Counted from the stretch's first letter, positions 1-10,370 are shown. The stretch: 25,184 nt of DNA from DATATB01 sp036268995 (GCA_036268995.1 DATATB010000162.1:1-25184); one strand, 5' to 3'. A program made the numbers and translations. The notes: generated from the sequence alone by a model not told the origin.

Positions 1-38
1 GTATTCTGCATCCCGGCGGAGCGGGATGCGTACGGTGG
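1..38. repeat. Hairpin repeat unit, copy 1
   Basis: This 38-bp unit recurs exactly at 132-169. It contains an 8-bp perfect stem, GCATCCCG (8-15) and CGGGATGC (22-29), around the loop GCGGAG. The unit may extend left of the window. It looks like a REP-type intergenic palindrome; no coding potential is apparent. Confidence 0.75.
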
Positions 39-67
39 TTTCGCCGCATGCGTCTTGCCCACCGTAG

Positions 68-89
68 TCGTCTCGCTCCGCCGAGACGA
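68..89. repeat. Related hairpin with changed stem
   Basis: An 8-bp stem TCGTCTCG (68-75) and CGAGACGA (82-89) flanks the loop CTCCGC. Read on the minus strand the loop is GCGGAG, the same as in the two flanking units, while the stem differs by paired changes. This looks like an inverted, diverged member of the same repeat family. Confidence 0.6.
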
Positions 90-131
90 ATCTTCGCGAC
101 GGGCATATTGGTATCGGCGAGGCCACTGGTA

Positions 132-169
132 GTATTCTGCATCCCGGCGGAGCGGGATGCGTACGGTGG
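132..169. repeat. Hairpin repeat unit, copy 2
   Basis: Exact second copy of the 38-bp unit at 1-38, with the stem at 139-146 and 153-160. The rest of the 1-310 leader holds no convincing gene; a purine-rich GGAAG at 301-305 serves the gene starting at 311. Confidence 0.75.
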
Positions 170-310
170 GACGACTGCGATAGCAGCATCGCTGGCTGAA
201 AATTAGCGATTTGGCCGGCGCGTGAAAGTGTGCCGATCGGCTAGCCGATAACGATGGTAGAAACCGGGCTGGATCGTCCCGGGGCCGGCACCCTTGGCGC
301 GGAAGCCGCT

Positions 311-880
311 ATGTTGCGCATCATGCTGATTGCAATGCTAGGAGCTGGCTGCTGGTGCCTGCCGCAGGCAGCGGCCATCGCTGAAGACAGCGAGGTCCAG
401 CCAGAAGCACAACCGCATGAACTGATCGTCAGGCCGGCCGAGCCCGAGCGGTTCAATACCGAGCAGGGCAATACCGAGCCAGGCAATCCCGAGCAGGGCA
501 GTTCTCAGGAAGCTCCTTCCGACAGCGTCAGCCGCGGTTATTACGCCAACTACCCGGCTAAGGGCTATTACGCCCCGTACGTGTACCCACCCAATTTTCC
601 TCCTCGATACCCGAAGCTGCTGGGCTACGGCTTTGGCATTCGCGGCCACATGCTCTATCACCCCCGCTACATTTTCGGTCATCCGGCCGGCTATTTGCGC
701 GAGCACTGCCCCAACGATCAAAAGTACGGCCCGGTCTACTATCAGTCCGGCATGCCCGTCGCCGGTTCACGGGTCGAATGGCTGCACACGGGCGCCGGCG
801 TGGGAAGGTTTCAGCGCAGCACCGTCGAAGTCTCCCCGGAGCAGCAGGCCAAAACGAATCCGGCAAACCGGGCGCCGTAA
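311..880 (+). CDS. Small secreted Tyr/Pro/Gly-rich protein
   Basis: This is a predicted exported protein of 189 aa with no recognised enzymatic domain. The ATG at 311 is preferred over the in-frame ATG at 254 because GGAAG lies just upstream and the protein then opens directly with a signal peptide: hydrophobic MLRIMLIAMLGAG, then a stretch ending in Ala before acidic EDSE. The middle is a low-complexity linker with three copies of an N-x-E-x-G pentapeptide. The C-terminal two thirds are rich in Tyr, Pro and Gly (YYANYP, YYAPYVYPPNFPPRYP) and carry several His and two Cys. Such proteins are common in planctomycete genomes and are presumed to be envelope or extracellular proteins. The function is unknown. 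Confidence 0.7.
   Translation: MLRIMLIAMLGAGCWCLPQAAAIAEDSEVQPEAQPHELIVRPAEPERFNTEQGNTEPGNPEQGSSQEAPSDSVSRGYYANYPAKGYYAPYVYPPNFPPRYPKLLGYGFGIRGHMLYHPRYIFGHPAGYLREHCPNDQKYGPVYYQSGMPVAGSRVEWLHTGAGVGRFQRSTVEVSPEQQAKTNPANRAP
455..499 (+). repeat. 15-bp tandem repeat in coding DNA
   Basis: Three tandem 15-bp units (455-469, 470-484, 485-499) follow the pattern AATACCGAGCAGGGC with one or two substitutions each. They encode three pentapeptides, NTEQG, NTEPG and NPEQG, in the linker after the signal peptide. Confidence 0.85.
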
Positions 881-922
881 GCACATGATCGCCGCGGCTC
901 GGCCGATTGAGTGTCGCCGCTG

Positions 923-2320
923 CTAGGCCCAAAACACTCGATACGCGTGGGCCACGAAGCGTAGCGCGAGATCGCGACGAATCGCCGCAGCGAGATCGGC
1001 CAGCCCGAGCAAGCCGCACCCCGACAGCGACTGTTCGAACTGTTCGGCCGTGAGCGACTCGTGCAGGCAGAATTCGAGCAGCTTGGGTCGAAACGCGCGA
1101 TATTCGAAGAAATCCGATCGTTTCAGGAATTCACAAACCAACGCCGAAAGTTGTGCTTCGCTCCGCTGGTCGGAGATCGGCCCGACCATCGAGTGCCACC
1201 AGGCCAGCGGCTCGTGCAAGGCTGAAATCGCCACGCTCGACTGCGAGGCGACGGCGTCCAAGGTGTCAAACAAATCGAAGGGCTCAGCCAGTGCCCTGGC
1301 GAGGTATGCCTCCCATTGCGGTCGCAGCTCGGAAACCGCCTGCAGCCGAGATTGCCGCATCACCGCAACCAACTCACGCGGGAGGTCTAGTCCCCGTTTC
1401 TGCCAGACATCGGCAATCTCGGTTGACATCTCCAGGCGGTCGAGCGCCGCGTCCATCCGCCGGTGCGAGTGAATGTCCCGTTCGACTTCGGCTTTGAGCT
1501 CATTCGCAATCTGTCGAAGCACCGCATTCTGGCTCCACAGCAAGTGCTCGATCGCGGGCAGCAATAGCCCGATCCAGACGTCGTGGTCTTCCCGCTCAAT
1601 CCGCGGGCGAAGTTGCTCGAGATCCGCAGCCACCATCGGGCTGGCATCGGCGAGCCAAGCCGCCGCACGCCAGCGTGCTTCGACAAAGCTGGCCAACACT
1701 CCCGCATTGGCCGGAGCACCCAGCAGCCGCGCACAACGCTGGCTAGTTGCCTCGGTCGGATTGAGCAGGAGTTCGCGCCGATACAATTCACCGAGCGGTC
1801 CGGCCAGGCCGCCCGACATCATCCCTTCGGCCAACCAGTCCTCGGGTGCCCGCACGGGATCCACCTCGGGCGCAAGGGCCAGCAACCAATACAGACGAGC
1901 ACATAAGTCGGGATGTCCCGGATGGCGGTCGTGCAGAGAACGCAACCGTTCGTACGCGGGCGACTCCAACGCATTGCAAGCCATTTCCCACAGCTCATCG
2001 ACCGATTTCGTCCATTGCTCGTCGTCACTCGTGATTTGGTTGTTGCGTTCAACTGGCGCCTTGAATTGGAGGATGATCTGGCTGCCGGGCGCGTCTGGCT
2101 TTGAGGCATCAGTGAAATTTGGCGTGCATCGCAAGATGGATTCGTAGGCAGCGCGCAATCGTCGGAAATGTTCTGGAAACTGCTCTGGCTTATAAATTCG
2201 AATCAGTTGAGTGTATGCGCGCTTAAGATCCCGAGGCGCCACAGCCGGCGTCACCCCTAGTAACGCGTACGGATTGGCCGGCCAGCGTTCGAGCTCGGGC
2301 GGCAAACGATGTTGGTCCAA
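923..2320 (-). CDS. J-domain-like protein lacking HPD motif
   Basis: A 465-aa protein with an N-terminal J-domain-like region (residues about 17-62: PYALLGV, RAYTQLIRIY, then FRRLRAAYESIL). True DnaJ proteins have HPD between helices II and III to trigger Hsp70 ATPase; here the position reads KPE (44-46). The remaining 400 residues are helical, rich in Trp, Leu and Ala, with no recognised domain and no clear membrane segment. The start is a TTG at 2318-2320, supported by GGGAG eight bases upstream. It is the last gene of a leftward group with an HscC-type Hsp70 and a membrane protein, so it is probably a partner or adaptor of that chaperone. The J-like fold is recognised by pattern only; the partnership is inferred. 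Confidence 0.75.
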   Translation of the reverse strand: MDQHRLPPELERWPANPYALLGVTPAVAPRDLKRAYTQLIRIYKPEQFPEHFRRLRAAYESILRCTPNFTDASKPDAPGSQIILQFKAPVERNNQITSDDEQWTKSVDELWEMACNALESPAYERLRSLHDRHPGHPDLCARLYWLLALAPEVDPVRAPEDWLAEGMMSGGLAGPLGELYRRELLLNPTEATSQRCARLLGAPANAGVLASFVEARWRAAAWLADASPMVAADLEQLRPRIEREDHDVWIGLLLPAIEHLLWSQNAVLRQIANELKAEVERDIHSHRRMDAALDRLEMSTEIADVWQKRGLDLPRELVAVMRQSRLQAVSELRPQWEAYLARALAEPFDLFDTLDAVASQSSVAISALHEPLAWWHSMVGPISDQRSEAQLSALVCEFLKRSDFFEYRAFRPKLLEFCLHESLTAEQFEQSLSGCGLLGLADLAAAIRRDLALRFVAHAYRVFWA

Positions 2321-2405
2321 ACTGTCTACTCCCGGCGTCGGCCGGCGTGGTTACGAGGCCCACTCGCACCTCGAACTCGCAATCAGCCGGGTCCGTGTTG
2401 GCTGC

Positions 2406-3458
2406 TCATTGCCCAGGAAGCGGCAGAACAAAAACGCGAGGCACGTCGTCGGAGCGCGGCTTTTTTCGCGGTGACATCTCCGGTTCGGAAGCACCGGTGG
2501 GCACTTTAGCCCGCAAATGCCCGTGCTCGTCGACTTCAAGTTCGAATGTGCGATCTGACTTTCCAGTCGGCATCGGCCGAGCCTCCCCATGGGCAGGAAA
2601 ATGGGCAGGGATCCGTCGGGAGCCGTACGATGGCCTCGATCGTCTCGCCCTGCGCTGTCGCTCCGGGTTCGAGGTTAGAGCGGTGGCTATCACACTAATC
2701 ATGAGCGCAGCGCCGAGCGCCCCGCAGATCAGGCGCCGCCACCGGAACAACGGTGTCTTCGTCGCTCGGGCAAATGCCCGATTACGCCTCCGCTCGGCAC
2801 TGGCGAGTTCTCGCTTTTCCTGCTTCCACGACAGGAGGCGCGAGAACAGCACCGCGTCGAGACGGGCGACTTCAGGAGCTAGCTGACTCAACACCCTGGC
2901 AGCCGTCGCCCACTTACGCGGTTCCGGCCGGATCTGCTGCAAGAATACGTGCCTGGCGATGGCCCGATTGTGCGGACGCAAGACAAACAATTCGAGCATG
3001 ACGTTGAATAGGCCGTCGACTTCCGGCGATTCTGATGCCCCAGGTGACCCGCATTCGATATTCAAGCCCCCGGCGAGCGCGTTCACATGGGCCAGCAATG
3101 GCTTGTGCGAAGCGCACGCCGATACCAACTCGGCGTGCCGTCTGCGGCGCGCAGCCGGGTTGAGACGAAAGAACTCGGTGCAGAACTCTTCAACCTCGTG
3201 GCGCAATACGTCCCGTCGGCCTGTCAAAAGGCCTTCAGTGGTCGTCATCACGGTTGGCGGCCTTTGCGCCTGCGCCACGCGCGCCTGCGCCACGCGCGCC
3301 AGCGCCTGCCAATCCGCAGGCGGCAGGAAGTTGTGATGCTGGAGTTGAATCGCGAGGGCCGCGCGTCGCGCTGCCGGACCGCCGCCGCTCAGCCCCAGTT
3401 GCTCGGCAGCCCACACGCCTTCATCGATCGCGCATTCTTGCTTCTCAGGCATCGTCAT
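2406..3458 (-). CDS. Single-pass membrane protein in Hsp70 operon
   Basis: A protein of about 350 aa with no recognised family. Residues 1-240 are predicted soluble and helical, rich in Ala and Arg. One hydrophobic segment (about 242-261, ICGALGAALMISVIATAL) is followed by a basic, Pro-rich tail of about 90 residues. The start at 3458 overlaps the end of the hscC-like gene by 14 bases; a second ATG at 3452 is equally possible. The overlap implies translational coupling with the chaperone. Two 15-bp direct repeats at 3266-3295 encode a duplicated ARVAQ. It may act as a membrane-bound partner of the Hsp70/J-like pair, but only gene order suggests this. Confidence 0.7.
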   Translation of the reverse strand: MTMPEKQECAIDEGVWAAEQLGLSGGGPAARRAALAIQLQHHNFLPPADWQALARVAQARVAQAQRPPTVMTTTEGLLTGRRDVLRHEVEEFCTEFFRLNPAARRRRHAELVSACASHKPLLAHVNALAGGLNIECGSPGASESPEVDGLFNVMLELFVLRPHNRAIARHVFLQQIRPEPRKWATAARVLSQLAPEVARLDAVLFSRLLSWKQEKRELASAERRRNRAFARATKTPLFRWRRLICGALGAALMISVIATALTSNPERQRRARRSRPSYGSRRIPAHFPAHGEARPMPTGKSDRTFELEVDEHGHLRAKVPTGASEPEMSPRKKPRSDDVPRVFVLPLPGQ

Positions 3459-5193
3459 CAGCCGTGAATTCGTCGTGGCCGCCGGCCTCGCAACGGTCGA
3501 GAAAGTCGGTGAGTGCCTGGCGATGCCGCTCGATGGCTTCGCGGTCGGTGATCGCCAGGGCGGCTTCGAAGCCATCCAGTAGTTGCCCCAATAGTTCGCG
3601 CGTTTCGAGCGACAGCTCCGCGTAGACCCGCTCGGCACGCTGCAACAAGAATCGATTCACGGCCTCTTCGCGCGGATGCGTTTTCAGTTGCTTCATCTCC
3701 TCGACCGCACGCGCAATCTGTTCGGGCGTCAGCCCGCGCGCATAGCGCGTCACGACGTGGCGAACCGTCTTGGCCGTTTCGACCACGGTCGCTTCGGCCT
3801 CGAGCACGCCGTTCAGATCGTAGGTGAAGCGGATGTCGATCGGCTGTCCGGCCGGCGCGCGTGGAATGCCCGTGACCATGAATTCGGAGATCAACAGATT
3901 GCCTTCCACGCGCCGGCTTTCTCCCTGATACAGCTTGATGGCGACCTGCGTCTGGTTCGCGTCGAGCGTCGACAGGCGATGCACCCGGCTGACCGGAATG
4001 GTCGTGTTGCGATCGATGATCGGCAGGAAATAGCCAGGGCGGTGTTCGAGACCGAATTGCTTGCTGATCTCGACGCCCAACGTGAACGGGCAAACGTCCG
4101 TCACGACCAGCTCTTCGACGCTTTGCTGCCTGGCGACCAGCCCGGCCTGCACGGCGGCCCCCAGGGCGACGACTTCGTCCGGGTTGATCGAATTGCGCGG
4201 CTGTTTGCCGAACGTGCGCACGACCAGGTCGACCACGGCCGGCATGCGCGTGGCGCCGCCCACCAGGATCACCTCGTGAATATCCTCGCGGCGCAGCCCG
4301 GCATCGCCCAGCACGCGTCGAATGGGCAATTCGACGCGTGCCAGAATGTGATTGGTCCAGGCCTCGAAGCTGGAACGATTGATGACCACCACCGGAGACT
4401 GCTCGCCAAGCTCGCCCGACCGGCTCGCGACGCGCACCGGGGCCTGGTCCTGGCTCGAAAGGCGGCGCTTGGCCAACTCGCACTGCTGGATCGTGCGGGC
4501 CACGAGCTGCGGCGCGTCGAGCTCGGTGCGTTCGAACACGTAGCCTTGCCCTTCGAGCACGCGCGCGGCCATCGTGCGCGTAAAATCCTCGCCGCCCAGA
4601 AAACTTTCGCCGGACGAGGCCCGGACTTCGATCATGCCTTCGAACAACTCGACGAGCGAAACGTCGAACGTGCCGCCGCCCAGATCGAAAACCAGCAGGA
4701 TTTTCTCTTCTTCCGCCTCCTGAAAACCGTAGGCCAGCGCCGCCGCGGTCGGTTCGTTCAGGATCCGCTCGACTTGCAGCCCGGCGATCCGGCCGGCCGT
4801 CAGCGTTGCCTTGCGCTGCTGGTCGTTGAAATAGGCTGGAACGGTAATTACGGCCCGCTCGACCGGTTGGCCGAAAAATGCCTCGGCGTCCTCCTTGAGC
4901 GAACGCAGCACCAGCCCGCTCAGTTCCTCGGGCGAATACGTGCGCCCGACGAGTTTGACTTTCCAATCCGAACCCATGTACCGCTTGAACAGCCCCGCGC
5001 AGCGCTCAGGCGAAATCACCTGCAACTCTTTCGCGGCGGCGCCGATCAACAGCCGATTCTGATGGTCGATTCCCACGACCGACGGCGTCAGCGACTCGCC
5101 GAGCGCATTGGGAATCACGCGCGGCCCGTCGGGCGTCAGATGGGCCGCCAGCGAATTCGTGGTGCCCAAATCAATTCCGATAATCTCCGACAT
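3445..5193 (-). CDS. hscC: HscC-type Hsp70 chaperone
   Basis: An Hsp70-family ATPase of 582 aa. The nucleotide-binding domain shows the phosphate-1 loop IGIDLGTTNS (5-14), the phosphate-2 motif DLGGGTFDVSL (170-180) and the adenosine motif VGGATRMP (around 311-318). A beta-sandwich substrate domain and a short helical lid follow. It is shorter than DnaK (about 638 aa), and phrases such as GLFKRYMGSD, VLRSLKEDAE and DVCPFTLGVE match my recollection of E. coli HscC better than DnaK. The ATG at 5193 gives MSEIIGIDLG, a normal Hsp70 start; an in-frame GTG at 5205 would add four residues. It heads a leftward operon with a membrane protein and a J-like protein. In enterobacteria hscC also lies near J-like genes. 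Substrates are unknown. Confidence 0.9.
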   Translation of the reverse strand: MSEIIGIDLGTTNSLAAHLTPDGPRVIPNALGESLTPSVVGIDHQNRLLIGAAAKELQVISPERCAGLFKRYMGSDWKVKLVGRTYSPEELSGLVLRSLKEDAEAFFGQPVERAVITVPAYFNDQQRKATLTAGRIAGLQVERILNEPTAAALAYGFQEAEEEKILLVFDLGGGTFDVSLVELFEGMIEVRASSGESFLGGEDFTRTMAARVLEGQGYVFERTELDAPQLVARTIQQCELAKRRLSSQDQAPVRVASRSGELGEQSPVVVINRSSFEAWTNHILARVELPIRRVLGDAGLRREDIHEVILVGGATRMPAVVDLVVRTFGKQPRNSINPDEVVALGAAVQAGLVARQQSVEELVVTDVCPFTLGVEISKQFGLEHRPGYFLPIIDRNTTIPVSRVHRLSTLDANQTQVAIKLYQGESRRVEGNLLISEFMVTGIPRAPAGQPIDIRFTYDLNGVLEAEATVVETAKTVRHVVTRYARGLTPEQIARAVEEMKQLKTHPREEAVNRFLLQRAERVYAELSLETRELLGQLLDGFEAALAITDREAIERHRQALTDFLDRCEAGGHDEFTADDDA

Positions 5194-5329
5194 TGCCGCA
5201 TCCACCCACTTCAGAAAAGCTGCAAAACGACACGCCCCGGCGATCGAGGCGGAGTCGTTATTTTGACATTGCCGCCCGCAAGGCGTCCAGCAATATCAGG
5301 GCGAGGCCGCAAAATCGCGGCAAACTAGC

Positions 5330-5417
5330 CGGCACATTCATGTGCCGTAACCGCGGCGGGCAGCACTTCTCGCTTTGCAAATCGTCCGTTTGCGAGCGAC
5401 GGCACACGGAGTGTGCC
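5330..5417. repeat. Dispersed hairpin repeats between ettA and hscC
   Basis: Two short palindromes lie in the 240-bp gap between ettA and the hscC-like gene. One is CGGCACA (5330-5336) with TGTGCCG (5341-5347). The other is a perfect 7-bp stem, GGCACAC (5401-5407) and GTGTGCC (5411-5417), with a GGA loop. Between them GCAAA and TTTGC (around 5376-5392) can also pair. From memory, sequences like this are dispersed in planctomycete genomes. They lack a clear T-tract but could end or stabilise the ettA transcript. Confidence 0.6.
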
Positions 5418-5434
5418 TGCTACTTTTGGCGATT

Positions 5435-7108
<1,674 letters not shown>

Positions 7109-7213
7109 AAAGCTGGCTTAAATGGCTCGTTGGACTGAGGACGAATCGGGCTGCCGGCTTGCCGCAGGTCGTGCGCAGCCACCTGCCGCTACGGCGAGCG
7201 TGCCGAATGGGAT

Positions 7214-7241
7214 ATTGTATCAATTTGCGATTTGCTGGTAA
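7214..7241 (-). promoter_or_regulatory. Candidate promoter for ettA
   Basis: On the minus strand TTACCA (7241-7236) and TACAAT (7219-7214) are separated by 16 bases, about 105 bases upstream of the ettA start. The match is fair. A weak rightward pair, TTGACC (7252-7257) and TAATGG (7273-7278), is spaced only 15 bases apart and could serve the ClC gene. Confidence 0.35.
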
Positions 7242-7324
7242 GGCATCGCGATTGACCGGCCGGCCGCTTCCATAATGGCGGAGAATGTGAACAATGGCGG
7301 GCAACCCCAGGCCTGCCAGCATTC

Positions 7325-9238
7325 ATGGAACCAGCCTCCACACCACCACCGCCCGTCTCGCATCCGCTGCGCTGGTTTCCCGAGTTGTGGGAATCGAGCC
7401 GCAAGCGCGTCCGGCCACAAGCCAGACTGCTCGGGTTGTCGCTGCTGGTGGGCGTGATCTCGGGCTTGGGTGCGATCGTGTTTTTCGTGGCCTGCCAGTG
7501 GGTGTTCCACATCGCGATGGATATGGGCGCCGGCTACCATCCTCTCTCGCCGGGCGGCGAGCCACCGCTGTGGGCCGAGACCACCGGCCCGTTGCGCCCC
7601 TGGGCCTTGTTGCTCTTGCCGGCAATTGGCGGGCTCTTGAGCGGCGTGTTCGTGTTCAGCCTGGCTCCCGAAGCTGAAGGGCACGGCACCGACGCGGCGA
7701 TTGCCGCTTATCATTTTCGGCACGGCGAGATTCGGCCGCGCGTGCCGCTGGTCAAGCTCGTGGCCAGCGCCGTGACGCTCGGCTTCGGCGGTTCCGGCGG
7801 ACGCGAAGGGCCGATCGCCCAGATCGGCGCCGGGTTCGGCTCGTTTTTGGGGCAGATTCTGCGGCTGCGGCCGGCCGATCGACGCGTGCTAATGGCCGCC
7901 GGCATGGGAGCCGGCATCGCGGCGATTTTCCGCGCCCCGCTGGCCGGAGCCTTGTTCGCCGCCGAAGTGCTCTATCGTTCGCCCGATTTCGAGTCGGACG
8001 TGATCATTCCCGCCTGCCTGGCCAGCGTCACGGCCTATTCCACCTTCGGCCTGGTGTTCGGTTGGTCGCCGCTGTTTACGATTTCGCCCGAGCTGCTGGC
8101 CGTGCTGAAGTTCGAAAACCCCTTCGAATTGTTGCCGTACTCGCTGCTGGCGGTGGTGATGGTCGCGATGGCCAGCCTGTACGTGCGCAGTTTTTATGGC
8201 TTCGTCGGCGTGAGCCATAGCCTGACCAAGGTGCCGCGGCATTTGCGGCCGGCGCTGGGGGCAGCAGCCAGCGGGCTGGTGGCCCTGGTGCTGTATTACG
8301 CCTTTCGCGGCGATCAGCAAGTGCTGAGCGTGCTGTCGTTCGGCTATGGCATCCTGCAAGACGCGCTCAACGTGCCCCCCGGCGGCGAAACTACCACCTA
8401 CATGGGCTTTGTGCTCATGGCCGTGGCCTTGGGAAAAATCCTGACCACGAGCCTGACGATCGGCAGCGGCGGGTCGGGCGGCGTGTTCGGCCCTTCGATG
8501 GTCATCGGTGGCTGCGGCGGCGGGGCCCTGGGCATCTGGCTGCACGCCATCGATCCGCGGCTGGTGCCGCAGCCGGCCAGCTTCGTGATCGTGGGCATGG
8601 CCGGCTTTTTTGCGGCCGCCGCCAAGACGCCGTTCTCGACGCTCGTGATCGTCAGCGAAATGACCGGCAGCTACAACCTGCTGTTGCCGACCCTGTGGGT
8701 CTGCTCGCTGGCGTTCGTCCTTTCGGACGAAAAATCGATCTACAGTGCGCAGGTCGAAAAGCGTTCGCTTTCGCCGGCCCATCAGGGCGATTACGTCCGC
8801 GAAGTGCTGGGCAACCTGAGCGTGCGGCAATTTCTTTCGACCCACCCCTGGAGCAGCTTGCACCCCCAGGATCGGCTGCCGCAGATCATCGAGCAGCTCA
8901 CCGGCGACGGCCAGCCGGCCTTGCCGGTGATCGACACGGACGGCCGGCTGCTGGGCGTCGTGAGCATCGAAGACGTTTACCTCGCGTCGCAGGCCCATTT
9001 TCTTTCGGACCTGGTCGTCGCGGCCGACCTGATGCGTAGCGACGTCGTGGCGCTGGAGCCCGACGATCGGCTGGACCGAGCGCTCGAGCTCTTCGTGGAA
9101 AGCGACTTGCTCTGCCTGCCGGTGATCGAAGCCCCTGGCGGCAAGGTGATCGGCACCGTCAAGCGTTCGGATGTTTCGCGGACCTATCTGCGCTACGTGC
9201 AAGGCAATCTCGCCGATCGCACGCAGGCGCTGACCTAG
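7325..9238 (+). CDS. ClC chloride channel/transporter with CBS pair
   Basis: A 637-aa ClC-family protein. The membrane domain (about 35-465) holds GSGGREGP (156-163) with the gating Glu161, GSGGSGGVFGP (380-390), and a Tyr (473, in IYSAQ) at the place of the central anion-coordinating Tyr. Two CBS repeats (about 500-555 and 565-625) form a cytosolic regulatory module that often binds adenine nucleotides. Two positions differ from the E. coli H+/Cl- antiporter by my hand alignment. The first pore loop reads GHGTD where GSGIP places the central Ser. The internal proton Glu (second E of the IIEEM motif) is Val215, as in eukaryotic Cl- channels. It may therefore be a channel, or carry another anion. 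It is transcribed alone, away from ettA. Confidence 0.92.
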   Translation: MEPASTPPPPVSHPLRWFPELWESSRKRVRPQARLLGLSLLVGVISGLGAIVFFVACQWVFHIAMDMGAGYHPLSPGGEPPLWAETTGPLRPWALLLLPAIGGLLSGVFVFSLAPEAEGHGTDAAIAAYHFRHGEIRPRVPLVKLVASAVTLGFGGSGGREGPIAQIGAGFGSFLGQILRLRPADRRVLMAAGMGAGIAAIFRAPLAGALFAAEVLYRSPDFESDVIIPACLASVTAYSTFGLVFGWSPLFTISPELLAVLKFENPFELLPYSLLAVVMVAMASLYVRSFYGFVGVSHSLTKVPRHLRPALGAAASGLVALVLYYAFRGDQQVLSVLSFGYGILQDALNVPPGGETTTYMGFVLMAVALGKILTTSLTIGSGGSGGVFGPSMVIGGCGGGALGIWLHAIDPRLVPQPASFVIVGMAGFFAAAAKTPFSTLVIVSEMTGSYNLLLPTLWVCSLAFVLSDEKSIYSAQVEKRSLSPAHQGDYVREVLGNLSVRQFLSTHPWSSLHPQDRLPQIIEQLTGDGQPALPVIDTDGRLLGVVSIEDVYLASQAHFLSDLVVAADLMRSDVVALEPDDRLDRALELFVESDLLCLPVIEAPGGKVIGTVKRSDVSRTYLRYVQGNLADRTQALT

Positions 9239-9326
9239 CGAACGCGGGCTGAGCAGCCAACCGCCACGCCCCAGTCCTTGCAGCCCAGCCCCAAAGCCGG
9301 ATAATTCGGTTCGCGACGGCCGCTGG

Positions 9327-9395
9327 TTTTTCATTCATCCTTCCGCATTCATCCTTCATCATTTTTCACTTTTCACTGTCTACTTTTCACTTCCC
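9327..9395. repeat. Pyrimidine-rich short repeats
   Basis: About 70 bases just upstream of the sugar kinase gene are almost all C and T on the plus strand, with repeated ATTCATCCTTC and TTTTCACTT phrases. It resembles the low-complexity leaders that recur in planctomycete genomes (recollection, not checked). There is no clear promoter and no good Shine-Dalgarno sequence for the ATG at 9407. Confidence 0.55.
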
Positions 9396-9406
9396 AGGAT
9401 CCCCCC

Positions 9407-10309
9407 ATGAGTCTCTTGGTTGTCGGGTCGGTCGCTTTCGATTGCGTGGAAACTCCCACCGCCAAGCGCGACAACGTGCTGGGCGGCTCGGCCGTTTATT
9501 TTTCCTACGCGGCCAGCTACTTTACCGACGTGCGCCTGGTGGCGGTGGTGGGCGACGATTGGCCCGACGCGCACACCCAACTGCTCAAACAGCGCCGCGT
9601 CGATACCTCTGGGCTGCAAGTCGTGCGGGGCGGCAAGACGTTTCGCTGGCGCGGCAAGTACCAGCCGAACATGAACGACCGCGAGACGTTGGAAGTGGAC
9701 CTCAACGTGTTCGCCGATTTCGATCCCGTGCTGCCGCCCGCCTATCACGATTGCCGCTTCGTGTTCCTGGCCAACGGCTCGCCGCGTGTGCAGATGCGCG
9801 TGCTGGAACAAATGCCCCGGCCGAAGCTGGTGGTGGCCGACACGATGGACCTGTGGATCAACATCGAGCGGCCGGCGCTGATGGAGCTGTGGCAGCGGCT
9901 CGACGGCGTGGTGCTCAACGACAGCGAAGCCAAGCTGCTGACCGACGACGAAAACCTGGTGCGGGCCGGCCGGCGCGTGCTCGAAATGGGCCCAAAATTC
10001 GTGGTGATCAAGAAGGGCGAGCACGGGGCCATGTTCTTCAGCCGTGACGAGACGTACGTCATGCCCGCGTACCCGACTGCTCGCGTGCTCGACCCCACCG
10101 GCGCCGGCGACTGTTTTGCCGGCGGCATGATGGGGCATCTTGCCCAGTGCGGCAAATGCGATCCCCCGGCGCTCAAGCACGCGCTGGCCTACGGCACAAT
10201 GGTGGCCAGCTTCGCCGTCGAGGATTTTAGCCTCGACCGCCTCCAGCAAATCGAGCGCGCCGACATCGATCGCCGCCTCGACGAATACCGCGGCATGCTC
10301 GCGTTCTAA
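9407..10309 (+). CDS. PfkB-family carbohydrate kinase
   Basis: A 300-aa kinase of the ribokinase/PfkB family, which phosphorylates a sugar or nucleoside hydroxyl with ATP. Visible motifs are the N-terminal Gly-Gly substrate loop NVLGGSAVYFS (23-33), the NDSE motif (171-174) for Mg-ATP binding, and the C-terminal DPTGAGDCFAGG (229-240), whose Asp235 is the catalytic base and whose glycines form the anion hole. Length is normal for the family. The substrate cannot be told from sequence. The gene is flanked by a pyrimidine-rich leader and a dispersed hairpin repeat, so it is probably transcribed alone. Confidence 0.9.
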   Translation: MSLLVVGSVAFDCVETPTAKRDNVLGGSAVYFSYAASYFTDVRLVAVVGDDWPDAHTQLLKQRRVDTSGLQVVRGGKTFRWRGKYQPNMNDRETLEVDLNVFADFDPVLPPAYHDCRFVFLANGSPRVQMRVLEQMPRPKLVVADTMDLWINIERPALMELWQRLDGVVLNDSEAKLLTDDENLVRAGRRVLEMGPKFVVIKKGEHGAMFFSRDETYVMPAYPTARVLDPTGAGDCFAGGMMGHLAQCGKCDPPALKHALAYGTMVASFAVEDFSLDRLQQIERADIDRRLDEYRGMLAF

Positions 10310-10370
10310 AGCGTAGGCGGGCTAACCGCCTCTGGTGATCGTTGGAAAAATGCGCGATGCCGCGCTAAAA

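Noticed and set aside
1..169. Start of a CRISPR-like array
   Set aside because: Only two direct copies 131 bp apart with a hairpin between; there are no regular spacers and no cas genes.
3676..5328. 550-codon open frame on the plus strand opposite the hscC-like gene
   Set aside because: It is the antisense shadow of a clear Hsp70 gene in GC-rich DNA; its translation is rich in Arg, His, Asp and Gln with no family motif.
7889..9334. 481-codon minus-strand frame opposite the ClC gene
   Set aside because: Antisense shadow of a gene with all ClC motifs; His/Gln/Arg-rich and unlike any family.
9380..10249. 289-codon minus-strand frame opposite the sugar kinase
   Set aside because: Antisense shadow; the plus strand has the full PfkB signature.
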